DNA from: Rhizopus arrhizus
Lineage: Eukaryota; Mucoromycota; Mucoromycetes; Mucorales; Rhizopodaceae
Direction of reading: 5' to 3'
NCBI GenBank assembly: GCA_024220505.1
Contig: JAKZZE010000014.1
Span: forward strand, 1,054,001-1,118,000
DNA length: 64,000 nt
Part shown: in pieces, positions 30,761-41,174 of the stretch
Layout: every line of letters starts with the position of its first letter
Position numbering within the stretch: position 1 is the stretch's first letter
Notes under the pieces: model-generated
Told to the model about the DNA's origin: nothing
The model's input: only the letters and a program-made list of their open reading frames with translations
The model's database searches: none
Program-made: the position numbers and the translations under genes

Positions 30761-33700
30761 ATGGCTAACGAAGATCAATCTCCTAACACCTTTACTCATG
30801 GTGAAACTGATGTGTTTAGAACAAACATAGAGGAGGCATCAAAAGCTATCGAAGATACTGAAATGGCCAATGCAGAAGAAACACCATCTCTTATGGCAAC
30901 AAGCTTGGTATCAAATGATGATAAACCCGTTGATGCTGTTATGGGTTTGAGGGTTACTTTAGAAGACCTTAGGCAGCAAATTGCTCGGGCTGTGGTATCT
31001 GGTGCCTCACAAGAACAGCTCTCAAAGTTACAAGAACAAGCAGTCAGTATAAAAAACTGTATCATGTTCTTGGACGAAGCACAGGCTTTTTGCATCACAC
31101 CTCCCATGCCTACAGGTGGTATAATTCTTGGTTCTGGTCACGCTACGAATGCTTCTCATCCTCGCTCTGCTCATGTCATCCCACCTGACCTTCCAATCTG
31201 GCAGTGGCAGGGTAATATTTGGAGGAAAGAAGCGGAAGCACACGATTCTGTAGAAGATCTACTCGACACCTTTGCTCTGATCGTTGAATCAAATGGTCTA
31301 TCCATAGATTCTAGCTGGTCTCGTCTGGTTCCTATCAAAATGAACAGAGATCAGCGATCTTGGTTCAATGAAGTGCTCAAAGGTCGCAACTTGGTTTGGT
31401 CTGAAGTCAGAAAGATCATAGTCAAGACATACGCTGCACAGGACGTAGCTCAAGAGTTAGAGTATATGGATCAGCTGTTATCTCTTAAAATGGCTGCAGC
31501 AGAATCCATAGAAGCATTCACGGATCGATTCCAAAGAATCCGCAGAGCAGCCAAGTGGGACGATGACATCAAGACTGCCACCATATATAAGCGAGCTTTA
31601 CCAGCATTTTTGCGTCAAGAGGTCTCTCGCTCCTTGTTGAACCTAGGAAGAGATCAGCAAGACTCTGTCGCAAAAGTCGCTGCCAAAGCCAGGATGGTAT
31701 TGTCATCCAACTTGTGTTCCGAGGTTAACCCATCACCTCGACAAGCTTCTGTCCCCGTCAAGTCTTCATCTTTGTCTCTCTCATCAAATGGAACAGAGGC
31801 ATCTAAGTACAACCCTAGGAACTCACATTTGTTGAGCAACTTACAGGGTATAACTAAGAAGTCCTCTTCTCCTGGCAACATCAAAAACAAATTCCATTGT
31901 GCTATCCATGGCCCGGCCAATCACCCTACAGACAAGTGCAACAAGTACAAGGATTTGTTGAACAGAAGCCCTCCGTTGGTGAACCCTTCCTCCACTACAA
32001 ATAATTCATCAATGTCTTTTGTATCTGTTGCTAAAAGGTGTTATCGTTGTTCTGGTAATGTTCCATGGTCCAGGGAACATGCGGCTAACTGTCCACGAGA
32101 CAAGCCCTATCACGGCCCAACTAAGGCCATCCGTTCTGTTCGCTTGGATACCTCAAGATCCAATGGTAACAAGCCCAGCCTCACCATCACTCCTCAAGCT
32201 AGACCACAACAGGCATCTTCCAAGGTGTCTAGTGGTGATAGCAACTTGATGGACGTAGATGACGAGGGTTATCCAGTTAACTATGATTGTAAGAAATTAA
32301 CAAAACAGAATGAAGTATTTAAAAGTACTAACCATTCTTTAATTGTACCTATCACTATAGAAAATGTGAACACTATGGCCCTGGTTGATAGTGGTTCCTC
32401 TTTTAGCTCGATAGACACAAATTTTGTTAATAAATACAATATTGCAGTTGATAGAAATGTATCTGGTTCCGTTATTCTTGCTACAAGTGATAATGTTAGT
32501 AAACGTTTCGGTACAACCAAATTTCCATTAAGTGTTATTTACGGTGATAATGATAAAAATCTTATTCATACATCCCATTCTTTTGAAGTCCTTCCTCTTT
32601 CCTTGGATACTGAAGTTGTAATAGGATTAGATCTAATGCACAAGTTGAACATTCTTGTTACCAACTTAGCTATCAGACATCCTAACCTTGCACCAGTTAT
32701 TGACAAAGAGATTACGGATGATACACCTGAACCTAACAAAGCTCCTTTCGGTACACCTGAGCAACAAGCTCATTTCCATAATGCTGTTAAACCATTTGTT
32801 GATCAAAATGCCTTAATACCTAAGAATTCATTCTGTACTGTACCAGAGTCAGTTATACGTTTAGATACTGTTAAAGGAAAAACTGCTTACCGTGCACCAT
32901 ATCGTACTCCTTTTAAATTACTACCAATCATGCGTGAATGTATTGACACTTGGTTAAAGGATGAAGTTATTGAACGTGCATCACCTAATTCAGATTGGAA
33001 TTCTCCTTTAACATTGGCACCTAAGAAAGACTTGCTTGGTAATCTCACAGGACATCGACCCTGTCTCGATCCTCGCTTGTTAAATTCTATTCTTGTGTCA
33101 AATGATAGACATCCTATTCCAAAGATTGAAGAGATTTTCGATCGATTACAAGGATCAACTATTTTTACCACTCTTGATCTTCGACAAGCATTTCATCGAT
33201 TCCAAATCTATGAGCCTGATCGTATTAAGACCACATTCACTTTTGAAGGTCAACAATACCAATTTAGAGGTTGTCCATTTGGTTTGAAACATATTGCTTC
33301 CCGTTATCAACGAGTGATTAATATAGTGTTACGTGATTTACCTTATGCACAGGCTTTTGTTGATGATATCATCATATTTTCCAAGTCTTATGAGGAACAC
33401 ATCACACATGTGCAAAACATAATTCAGAGATTAACTAAAGTGAATTTGATCCTTAACCCAGACAAGTGTCATTTTGCGCAGTCTACTGTTTACTTGCTTG
33501 GTTTCTGTGTTGATGCCAAAGGGTCTCGACTCGATCCTCGTAAAGTTACAAACGCTTTGACTTGGCCTAGACCTTCATCTGGAAAAGAGATTCAACGCTT
33601 TTTAGGACTGGTAAATTATTTTAGAAAATACTTGCCAAATATTTCTGAAGTCACTGCACCTTTGGACAAATTACGTTTCGAAGGTAAACTTGATAAACTT

Positions 33701-35626
33701 TGGACATCTGAACAAGAAAGAGCTTTTGAAAAGATCAAGGCATTATTGTCTTCTGCGCCACTTCTTCATCATCCAGATCTAGAACAACCTTTTTATGTTG
33801 CTACTGATGCTAGTAACTATTCAATTGGTGCTGTTCTTTACCAAGTTATCAAAAATGAGACTCGATATATCGGTTTCATGGCACGCTCACTTTCTACATC
33901 TGAAAAGAATTATTCTACTACTAAACGTGAGCTATTAGCAGTGATATTTGCACTAAAGAAGTTTCATCCATTTTTGTGGGGTAATCCATTCACCTTATAC
34001 ACTGATCACAAGGCCTTGACTTATCTCCACACCCAGCCTGTAGCTAACGCTATGATGATCAATTGGCTGGACACTATACTGGATTATAACTTCAAAATCA
34101 TCCATCGACCTGGTATTCAAAATATTCTACCAGATGCTTTGTCGCGTCTTTTCGAACCTGAAAAAACGCTGGAGGGGGATAATAAAACCATCAAAACAAT
34201 CGTCACTTCCCAAATTATCAATTCTAACGGATCAATTCTTACATCCAGAATGATGATGCCTGCTGACTTGATGACCCCAGCACCAGAAGACAGACAAAAG
34301 CTACTCATGGATACACATTTAGAAGGACACCGTGGAGCTCAAGCAATCGTAACAGCTTTACATAGTGATGGTATTCACTGGACAAAGCTCAAGGAAGATG
34401 CACTTGAAATAATACGTAGTTGTCCTGATTGCCAAAAATTCAATATCGCAAAGCACGGATACAATCCCTTGACCTCAATCTATGCTGATGCACCTTGGGA
34501 TCACATCTGTATCGACACAGCCGGACCTTTCCCTACTTCAGTACAAGGTAATCAATACATCCTTCTGGTAGTAGACGTCTTTACACGATATTGTGTACTC
34601 AAAGCCTTGCCCGATAAATCTTCTCTCACTATTGCACTTGCATTAAGAAGTATCTTATCGCTCTTTGGTCGACCAAAAATTATCCAAAGTGATAATGGTA
34701 CTGAGTATGTCAATGAACTCGTCAGACTGTATGTTGAATCATCCGGTATTGATCATCGTCTCATATCAGCTTATCATCCCCGAGCTAACGGTATAGTTGA
34801 ACGATGGGTTGGCAAAGCAAAAAATATTTTGCACAAAAGATTACAAGGCAGAACTGAGGATTGGGACTTGTATGTTGACAGTACCCAAGAAGCCCTCAAC
34901 AATACGCATACAGCTTTACACGGCACTAGACCTTTCTCATTGATGTTTGCAAGACGTCCCAATGAAAACAAGGATTATAATAACGTGCTGGACAAAACTA
35001 AATCGCCTGAAACGATGAAACAGTTAGAAACTAGAATTAACGAGTTTAATGACACTGTCTTACCGGCTATTCGTGAAAAAATAAAAACTTCACAAGCTGC
35101 TTCTCGAGACAAGTTCAACCAAACTCACAGAATTCTATCCGATATCTCCACTGGTAGTCAAGTCACGCTCAAGAATGTAAACCGTGTTGCAAAAAGTGAT
35201 CCCCTCTACGTTGGTAATTACACCGTCAAAAGAAAAACTCAAGGTGGTTCATATGTGTTGGTTGATGCAACTGGAGCACTCTTACCAAGAGATGTACCTC
35301 CATCGCAAATAAAGGTTATTTCTCAGGAAGTATCCTTATCCAATACTGATCAATCTGAATCATACGATGTTGAGGCAGTTTTACACCATAAGGGATCACC
35401 GGGTAATTACTTATATAAAGTTCGATGGAAAGGTTATGGAGAAGAAGATGACACTTGGGAACCGGCTAGTCATTTCCATGATTACAGACCGATCCAAAAA
35501 TATTGGTCACGTCTAAGTGAACAAGAACCAGCGCGCGAGGTTCAACTTGTTCCTAAAAAAGATACAACCAAGAAAAGAAAAAACGTGCATCTCAGTGTAA
35601 CTAACTCTAAAAGAAACAGACGTTAA
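30761..35626 (+). CDS. Gag-Pol polyprotein of chromovirus D
   Basis: 1621 aa in one frame. The start ATG follows AAAGCAAAT. Gag occupies about residues 1-530 with a zinc-knuckle-like CYRC...H...C cluster from Cys427. Aspartic protease: VDSGSS, Asp543. Reverse transcriptase with the catalytic FVDD near Asp868. RNase H with ATDASN near Asp1016. Integrase: HHCC-type zinc region (EGHRGAQA ... SCPDCQ), then Asp1252 (DTAGP), Asp1311 (SDNGTEY) and Glu1347 (GIVERW), i.e. DD35E. A GPY/F-like module follows. A chromodomain from about residue 1535 (VEAVLHH ... VRWKGYGEEDDTWEP) probably tethers integration to modified histone H3. No stop or frameshift is present, so the gene is predicted functional. Gag and Pol must be separated by proteolysis alone or by an unseen mechanism. 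Confidence 0.95.
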   Translation: MANEDQSPNTFTHGETDVFRTNIEEASKAIEDTEMANAEETPSLMATSLVSNDDKPVDAVMGLRVTLEDLRQQIARAVVSGASQEQLSKLQEQAVSIKNCIMFLDEAQAFCITPPMPTGGIILGSGHATNASHPRSAHVIPPDLPIWQWQGNIWRKEAEAHDSVEDLLDTFALIVESNGLSIDSSWSRLVPIKMNRDQRSWFNEVLKGRNLVWSEVRKIIVKTYAAQDVAQELEYMDQLLSLKMAAAESIEAFTDRFQRIRRAAKWDDDIKTATIYKRALPAFLRQEVSRSLLNLGRDQQDSVAKVAAKARMVLSSNLCSEVNPSPRQASVPVKSSSLSLSSNGTEASKYNPRNSHLLSNLQGITKKSSSPGNIKNKFHCAIHGPANHPTDKCNKYKDLLNRSPPLVNPSSTTNNSSMSFVSVAKRCYRCSGNVPWSREHAANCPRDKPYHGPTKAIRSVRLDTSRSNGNKPSLTITPQARPQQASSKVSSGDSNLMDVDDEGYPVNYDCKKLTKQNEVFKSTNHSLIVPITIENVNTMALVDSGSSFSSIDTNFVNKYNIAVDRNVSGSVILATSDNVSKRFGTTKFPLSVIYGDNDKNLIHTSHSFEVLPLSLDTEVVIGLDLMHKLNILVTNLAIRHPNLAPVIDKEITDDTPEPNKAPFGTPEQQAHFHNAVKPFVDQNALIPKNSFCTVPESVIRLDTVKGKTAYRAPYRTPFKLLPIMRECIDTWLKDEVIERASPNSDWNSPLTLAPKKDLLGNLTGHRPCLDPRLLNSILVSNDRHPIPKIEEIFDRLQGSTIFTTLDLRQAFHRFQIYEPDRIKTTFTFEGQQYQFRGCPFGLKHIASRYQRVINIVLRDLPYAQAFVDDIIIFSKSYEEHITHVQNIIQRLTKVNLILNPDKCHFAQSTVYLLGFCVDAKGSRLDPRKVTNALTWPRPSSGKEIQRFLGLVNYFRKYLPNISEVTAPLDKLRFEGKLDKLWTSEQERAFEKIKALLSSAPLLHHPDLEQPFYVATDASNYSIGAVLYQVIKNETRYIGFMARSLSTSEKNYSTTKRELLAVIFALKKFHPFLWGNPFTLYTDHKALTYLHTQPVANAMMINWLDTILDYNFKIIHRPGIQNILPDALSRLFEPEKTLEGDNKTIKTIVTSQIINSNGSILTSRMMMPADLMTPAPEDRQKLLMDTHLEGHRGAQAIVTALHSDGIHWTKLKEDALEIIRSCPDCQKFNIAKHGYNPLTSIYADAPWDHICIDTAGPFPTSVQGNQYILLVVDVFTRYCVLKALPDKSSLTIALALRSILSLFGRPKIIQSDNGTEYVNELVRLYVESSGIDHRLISAYHPRANGIVERWVGKAKNILHKRLQGRTEDWDLYVDSTQEALNNTHTALHGTRPFSLMFARRPNENKDYNNVLDKTKSPETMKQLETRINEFNDTVLPAIREKIKTSQAASRDKFNQTHRILSDISTGSQVTLKNVNRVAKSDPLYVGNYTVKRKTQGGSYVLVDATGALLPRDVPPSQIKVISQEVSLSNTDQSESYDVEAVLHHKGSPGNYLYKVRWKGYGEEDDTWEPASHFHDYRPIQKYWSRLSEQEPAREVQLVPKKDTTKKRKNVHLSVTNSKRNRR

Positions 35627-36037
35627 TACATTGACCTTCTTCCACCAACTTTCATTAACTATACATATACGTTACCAGCAAATTACGCAATTATAAAATA
35701 TTTACAAGGATAGTAAAAAATGTAATTTTTTCTCATGCCTTAATATTTTTCAATATGCACATTTGCACGCAGTCACATTTACAGACAAACATCACTTTAG
35801 CAATAAATTCCTGTTCAGGGTTTATTATCGCCTAAATGCTTTGTTCCATTCTTGAACACTATACTTTATATGTTTATATAAAGAGCCACTATACGTTATA
35901 TGACCTAACCCTACCAAGCACCTATTTATTACAACAAATAGAGCTCATCTTGACATCTCAAACCTCATTTTCGACATTCACCTAAACAAACATATTTTCA
36001 CTTGCCACATTAATTCCAGAAAAGATAGTTACAACCT

Positions 36038-36049
36038 GGAAGGGGGCAA
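36038..36049 (+). other. Polypurine tract of chromovirus D
   Basis: GGAAGGGGGCAA abuts the 3' LTR start TGTCATG. This is the expected primer for plus-strand synthesis. The 410 bp between the Gag-Pol stop and this site hold no gene. Confidence 0.8.
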
Positions 36050-36390
36050 TGTCATGTTTTGACATGTCAATAAGATACAGTCTTATCATTCTGGACTAAA
36101 TCTTTACAAATGAGTTTGAATAAGAATAGAACCTGATAATTATCACTGCCCTAAACAGCCAAGTTTCACTTTCATCTCAACAGTTGATTATTAACATCAG
36201 TCTATAAAATTTTTCTTATACATGTCAAATCATATCGGTCGTAACTATTTTTGTCATCTAATCTCAGGTCTTGCTCAACTAATATAAATAGCCTTGAAAT
36301 CTTTCTTTAATAAAAGTATTCGACTTTAGAACTATTGTTCGGTCTCGTTAATTCTTCTTTATCTTATTTTTGAATACTTAAAACACTTCA
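36050..36390 (+). repeat. 3' LTR of chromovirus D
   Basis: 341 bp, same as the 5' LTR except one base. Ends AACACTTCA directly before the AGCAT duplication. Confidence 0.92.
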
Positions 36391-36430
36391 AGCATATTGA
36401 AAAAATCGGAATCTCTTTATTTATTTATTG

Positions 36431-37530
36431 TTAATAGTCTGTCCAACGTCCTTTGTTCTGAATACACTTATGTATACGTTGTGGCATACTTTCTATAACT
36501 TTTCGACACTCTTCCGGCTTCATAAGGTCATACCAAACCTTAGTGACACGTTCATAAAGCTCGTTCATGCCTTTTGGTGCAGTTTCATAGTCATTAAGTC
36601 TCCTTTTCAACAATGACCACATATTTTCGATAGGGTTTAAGTCTGGAGATTGTGCAGGCCATTGTAAAACAGTATAAGATTGTTTTTGAAGGTACTCCTT
36701 TACTACTTTTGATGTATGCTTAGGGTCGTTGTCATGCTGGAAAATCACCTGGTGACGTTCGAAGCCTAATCTATTGACACCATACTCAATTGTACGCTCC
36801 AGTTCATCCTCCAAAATCTCTTTATACAATTCTTTGTCCATATTACCATTGATTTTGCACATCCAACCGACTCCAGCATAGGTAGTAGCACTCCACAACA
36901 TAATACTGCCTCCACCGTGTTTAACAGTCATCTTCACGTGATGGGATTTCAGGCTTTCTCCTGATCGAATCCATGCCCAGGTGCGTCCATCCGAGTTAAA
37001 CCTATTAATTTTTGTTTCGTCTGACCAAATAACACGTTTCCAGTCATCTATTGTCCAGTCCTTGTGAGCAACACACCAAGAAAGTCTGTTGCGGATATTC
37101 TTCGCGCTGAGCAATGGCTTCTTTGGCTTCTCAATCGCACCTAAGCCTGCCTTCCGAAGGGCTCTACGAACTGTTTCAACACCTACTTTCTTTCCAATAT
37201 CGTTTTCAAGACATTCTGTAACCTTCACAGCACTTGGAACACGATTTTTGGTGACTTGGCGTACACATTAACGTTCATCAGCTGCAGACAACACCTTGCG
37301 TCGACCCCCTTTGACTTTATAACACCAGTGCAATGTGTTTTTCGGAGTCTCCCAACCGTACTCTTGCTTAAACCAGTCAATCCTTCCACCTCCCGAACCG
37401 ACTTACCTTGTTTAAGGAGAGAAATAGCTTGAAATACCATATCTTGGGGGACTTGTTTCATATTGAGATTTAATGAGCGAGTTGTAGCAGAGGAGGAGCT
37501 TAAAACTTCAGCAAATAATAATTTGGACAT
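36431..37530 (-). pseudogene. Tc1 transposase of element E (frameshift and stop)
   Basis: Starts at ATG 37530 or 37461 with an HTH of the Tc1 type (SLLKQGKSVREVEGLTGLSK). A one-base deletion in the G-run of AAAGGGGGTCGAC (about 37300) shifts the frame, and a TAA near 37266 follows in the correct frame. From 37228 to 36431 the catalytic domain is open: Asp in WSDETKIN, Asp in QHDNDPKH, Glu in PDLNPIENMW (DD34E). With both inverted repeats intact the element could still be moved in trans. Confidence 0.85.
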
Positions 37531-37835
37531 TAGATACGTTTGCGACGCTAATATATGCAGTTTGATGATTGCATGCAAGCTGTGGATGGATATTTTGTAG
37601 AGATTCCGATTTTTTCAATATGCTCCAAAACTGTCCCAATGCACCGCTCGTTTTGTATATGTTTTATCTCCGCCAGTGCTACATCAATTGAAATGTAACT
37701 CATACCACGTAAATCTATGCTACCGTAGCTTTCAAATGAGGTACAACAAGTCATGTTTTATGCAAACAGCAATAGCACCAATAACAGTGAAAGACAGAAT
37801 TACAAAACGTTGGAACAGTTTTGGGAGTCACTGTA

Positions 37836-37985
37836 TAAGAAAATTTTTCAAATAAAAAAGCGCGGCTCGGAGAGTCCTTTACCATATCTGGAGTCCGAAC
37901 GGAGGCAACAAGTATTGGAGTAGGAACGACCTGCAATCTCATTTTTTTGACTTTTTTCATTTTTTAGCTTCTTTGTTACATTATC
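37836..37985. other. Spacer with a scrap of DIRS recombinase sequence
   Basis: 37882-37911 (ATATCTGGAGTCCGAACGGA and flanking bases) matches, on the opposite strand, the last codons of the recombinase of element J (24331-24360). The remainder, including TTTTTAGCTTCTTTGTTACA, resembles 12290-12315. No gene is present. Confidence 0.45.
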
Positions 37986-38113
37986 AAGTGGCCAATTGAG
38001 CTTCAAAAAAGTGACCAATTGAAGTTCAGAAAAGTGACCAAGTGATCTTCAGAAAAGTGACCAATTGAAACTCAAAAAGTGACCAATTGAGTCTCAAAAA
38101 AGTGACCAATTGA
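37986..38113. repeat. Six-unit tandem minisatellite AGTGACCAATTGA
   Basis: Six direct copies of a 22-23-bp unit, GTGACCAATTGARNYTCARAAAA, with substitutions. It lies about 420 bp upstream of the Tc1-like fragment H. Arrays like this near transposase genes may be subterminal binding sites, but no matching array is seen on the other side. Confidence 0.8.
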
Positions 38114-38535
38114 CGGCGGTGTCGTGTTTGATCACGAATAGTCTTTTTATAGTAATTAACAAAGGTACAGTCCTACTGTCAACTGCCTAACAAAACCATA
38201 AAATGGCCTGCACAGTGCTATAATTACGTCAGAACTACGAAATAAAAACCATTAGATAGCCCATACGTCATAGTATAAGAAGAAAAGAATGATGTAATTC
38301 TAGCTTGTTACACAAAGATCTAAATCAAGAAAAATTGATTTTGGGTTAAATGGAAAATGATGTAAGTATGATTAAATGTACTTTAAACCCTATTTTGGCG
38401 TACATGATGCAATGATAACGTACATAACGTATCATCATGACGTAGAGAAGCTAAAAATGTATAAAAAAGCGGCACTTTTCTCTTCATTTCCCCCATCACA
38501 TCTCTACTTCTACACTTGACAACTACTTCTTTGTA

Positions 38536-38995
38536 ATGCCTTATAAACTCAGCAACGACACACGCAATAACGTCATTTCATTAATTAAGGCCGGAAAGGG
38601 TACTAAAAATATTGTACAAGCCACTGGAGTGTCTAGAGCCCTAGTTATTCTCATGAAAAAGCAAGTTGATCCTGATCGCGTCAAACCCCGTGGTGGTAGA
38701 GTCAGCACCGTTCCCGATTTTACAAAGCAAGTCATAGCTTTTAAAGTCCGAAAAGGCTTCTTATTATCAGCAAAGGATGTTCAAAGATATCTGTGGTCTC
38801 TTGGTTACAAATTGCAGTACTCATCTACGACACAACTAATGAGATCCCTCGGCCTTAAAACTCTGTATAAGAAAAAGTAGCCTTTAATCAAGAGAACTAA
38901 TCAGAAAAAGCGATTGGAATGGGCCAAAAAACACCGTGACTGGACTGTAGAGGACTGGAACAAGGTCATATTCTCCGACGAAACCAAAATCAACA
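38536..38995 (+). pseudogene. Tc1-like transposase H, 5' part
   Basis: ATG 38536 opens a Tc1-type N-terminus with HTH (NNVISLIKAGKGTKNIVQATGVS) and a second helix-rich domain. A single in-frame TAG (38878-38880) interrupts it. The frame then continues through RLEWAKKHRDWTVEDW to FSDETKIN, the first catalytic Asp, where LTR I enters at 38996. The rest of the catalytic domain is not found on the right side. About 170 bp of AT-rich DNA with TATA-like elements precede the ATG. Confidence 0.8.
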
Positions 38996-39065
38996 TGATG
39001 TATCCATCATTCATAACTCGATATGAAAACAGTATTAATAAGCTACATGTAAAATATATCCAATA

Positions 39066-40668
39066 CAGTAAGGGACAAAATCAGTCCGTTTTTTGGTTTT
39101 TTCGCAATGCCTCGCCGGGAATTAAACTTAGGGCTTCGCTTTGCTGACGAAACATTTGCACGCAAGCTAGACAAAATTATTGATGTAACCTAATTGCTTC
39201 TACCACCATTTTCTCTGTAGTTATGGCGGAAAAAGTGATTTTCCGTGATTGTTGCTAACGCCCGATTTTGCATTAGACACCATATCTCCAGAAACAGTCA
39301 CTGGACTGACTTGAGATTTAGTTTGGTACGTCTTATGACGTCAGTGAACGCTAACGTGTTCTCATATTTTAGCTTCTTTTATTTTTTTACATTTTTTCTT
39401 TTTCCTCATTTACCTCATCTCAGATTAGCCAAACACGCCATGACAGCAAAGAATGCCGACAAACATGCCCAAATTGAAAACATGTTGAACCACTCCATTC
39501 CATGGGATGTAATTTAAAAAAAAGTAGGCTGTGAAAAGTCCATGATTCGAAGAATTGCAAGGAAAACCAAGTTGCAGTCAAAAAATAGCGCGGGTAGACA
39601 TCGTTTACTCACACCTAGGGAGGAAACCAAAGCAGCTAGAGACATAAGACTTGGCTTATCTAAAAGCGCAGCCGATGCTTCCTTTGGCGTTAAAAAACCA
39701 GATCAAATGGTCAATCCAAAAACAATTGCTCGTACTTTGAAACGCAAAGGTCTAAAATCGACTAAGAAAAAGAAGATACTTCCACTTAATAATGACAAGC
39801 AAAAGGCACGATATGATTGGGCAAAGGCTCATAAAGACTGGTCCGAGACTGATTGGGAACGCGTTGTCTTTTCTGATGAGACAAAGATCCAAAAAAGAGG
39901 GTCTAATGGCCTAGAATACGCTTGGAAAGAGGATAATGCACCTTATCGAGACCATCACTACAAAAAGAAACATGCTTATGGAGGAGGCGGGATCATGCTT
40001 TGGAGTTGCACAACTATACATGGAGGGGGCTACATGTCCTGGCTACAAAGTAATGTAAATGGTGAGCTATACACGTCAGTACTTGAGGAGGAATACAAGG
40101 AGACATTGAAGTATTATGGCCTGCAAAGTAAGGACATGATCTTTCAACAAGATAATGCAAGCATCCATTGTGCTTCAGCTCCTTCAAAATGGTTCCAAAA
40201 GAACAAGATTAAGCTCCTGAGTTGGCCAGCATACTCCCCTGACCTTAACCCAATTGAAAATGCATGGTCCATGCTTAAAAAGAAGGAACAGATGACAAGA
40301 CCACCTTCTTCTGTGGTTGAGACTGACCAAGCATTTTTTGACCGGGTTTCGAAGCTTTGGTATGACCTAGCAACTCCAGAATACTGTAGAAACCTTATTC
40401 ACTCTATGCCCCGTCGAGTTCGGGACGTAATCCAGCGTAAGGGCCGCGATACCAAGTACTAATCGAAATTCAAAAAAATAAAAATACATTATTTTCAATA
40501 TATCTTCTTATAACATGGCGGAAAATAAAAAATACCATTTCCGACAAATATTGTCAACTTTGTTGAAGGAAGAGACAAATTTTTCGTCAGCAAAGCAGAG
40601 CTCTAAGCTTAATTCCCGGCGAGGCATTGCGAAAAAACCAAAAAACGGACTGATTTTGTCCCTTACTG
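39066..40668 (+). mobile_element. Tc1/mariner element G
   Basis: 1603 bp with TA on both sides (39064-39065 and 40669-40670). The TIR starts CAGTAAGGGACAAAATCAGT. The first 60 bp are perfect complements, with imperfect pairing to about 92 bp. LTR I copy 1 shows the pre-insertion sequence CCAATAGATAGG at 28257-28268. One transposase gene lies inside. Confidence 0.95.
39440..40462 (+). pseudogene. Tc1 transposase of element G with one nonsense codon
   Basis: The full frame is 341 codons from ATG 39440. A single TAA at 39515-39517, directly after IPWDVI in the HTH region, is the only defect. The frame resumes with KKVGCEKSMIRR, and a shorter product could start at ATG 39542. The catalytic domain is intact: Asp in FSDETKIQ, Asp in QQDNASIH, Glu in PDLNPIENAW (DD34E). 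With its perfect TIRs, this looks like a very recently silenced or possibly read-through copy. Confidence 0.9.
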
Positions 40669-41174
40669 TAGATAGGCTACAGGTTAATTCGGATAAATCT
40701 TCATTAAGAATAAGATGCTGCGTAATTGCACGGTTAAATTATATTAAATCCAGGAACTAAATCACAGTCAATCGCAGTCAATCATATACGAGTATTCTAT
40801 GGATAAATGCTTATGATGACAAAGATAACAATGGAAGAACACATAACCATTATCTATTTGTCATCAGTTATATCATACTCATTAATTATTAATCCATGAC
40901 ATGAAATATTATCCGTGTATGAAAAGTATAAATAGAGTATCATTTTCTTATTAAATAAAGCAATCTCTTTATCGAGTCTCGTCCTCTCTTGTTCCTTTCT
41001 ATTCTTGGATAAATCATGAACATCAAAATTGGTTCTTGTGATCATCATTGTTCTCAGGATCCAAAATTTCATCATTTGTGCTACACTAGGACTGAGGTCC
41101 CTCCTGTAAATTTTTCTTTTTTATGTATATAGCTTGTTTGCGGGTTTACTTTTGTAAGTAAATAAGTATTGTCG

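Larger units (their letters stand above)
30377..36390 (+). mobile_element. Complete Ty3/gypsy chromovirus D
   Basis: 6014 bp with 341-bp LTRs (30377-30717 and 36050-36390) that I find to differ at only one position (CTTTCCAAA versus CTTTACAAA). The target duplication is AGCAT (30372-30376 and 36391-36395), and the intact right TIR of element E confirms the empty site. One uninterrupted Gag-Pol gene follows, and a polypurine tract lies directly before the right LTR. This is the best candidate for a currently mobile LTR element in the window. Confidence 0.95.
30163..37833 (-). mobile_element. Tc1/mariner element E with 235-bp TIRs, carrying a chromovirus
   Basis: Starts CAGTGACTCCCAAAACTGTT after TA (30161-30162) and ends with its complement before TA (37834-37835). 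The inverted repeats are 30163-30376 plus 36396-36416 on the left, and 37599-37833 on the right, about 99% identical. Element D sits in the left TIR. Without it the transposon is about 1.65 kb. Its transposase is broken, so E is not autonomous. Confidence 0.9.
38996..41016 (+). mobile_element. LTR I copy 2, interrupted by Tc1 element G
   Basis: Starts TGATGTATCC and ends GGATAAATCA, which are inverted repeats of each other over 10 bp with one mismatch. Without element G it is about 416 bp. AAGTATAAATAG near 40924 and TTAAATAAAG near 40952 are promoter and poly(A) signals in plus orientation. No target duplication is seen (CAACA left, TGAAC right). Downstream 41017-41174 could be the start of its internal region, cut by element C. 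Confidence 0.7.

Noticed and set aside
37986..38113. CRISPR array
   Set aside because: Tandem units without unique spacers, in a eukaryotic context.
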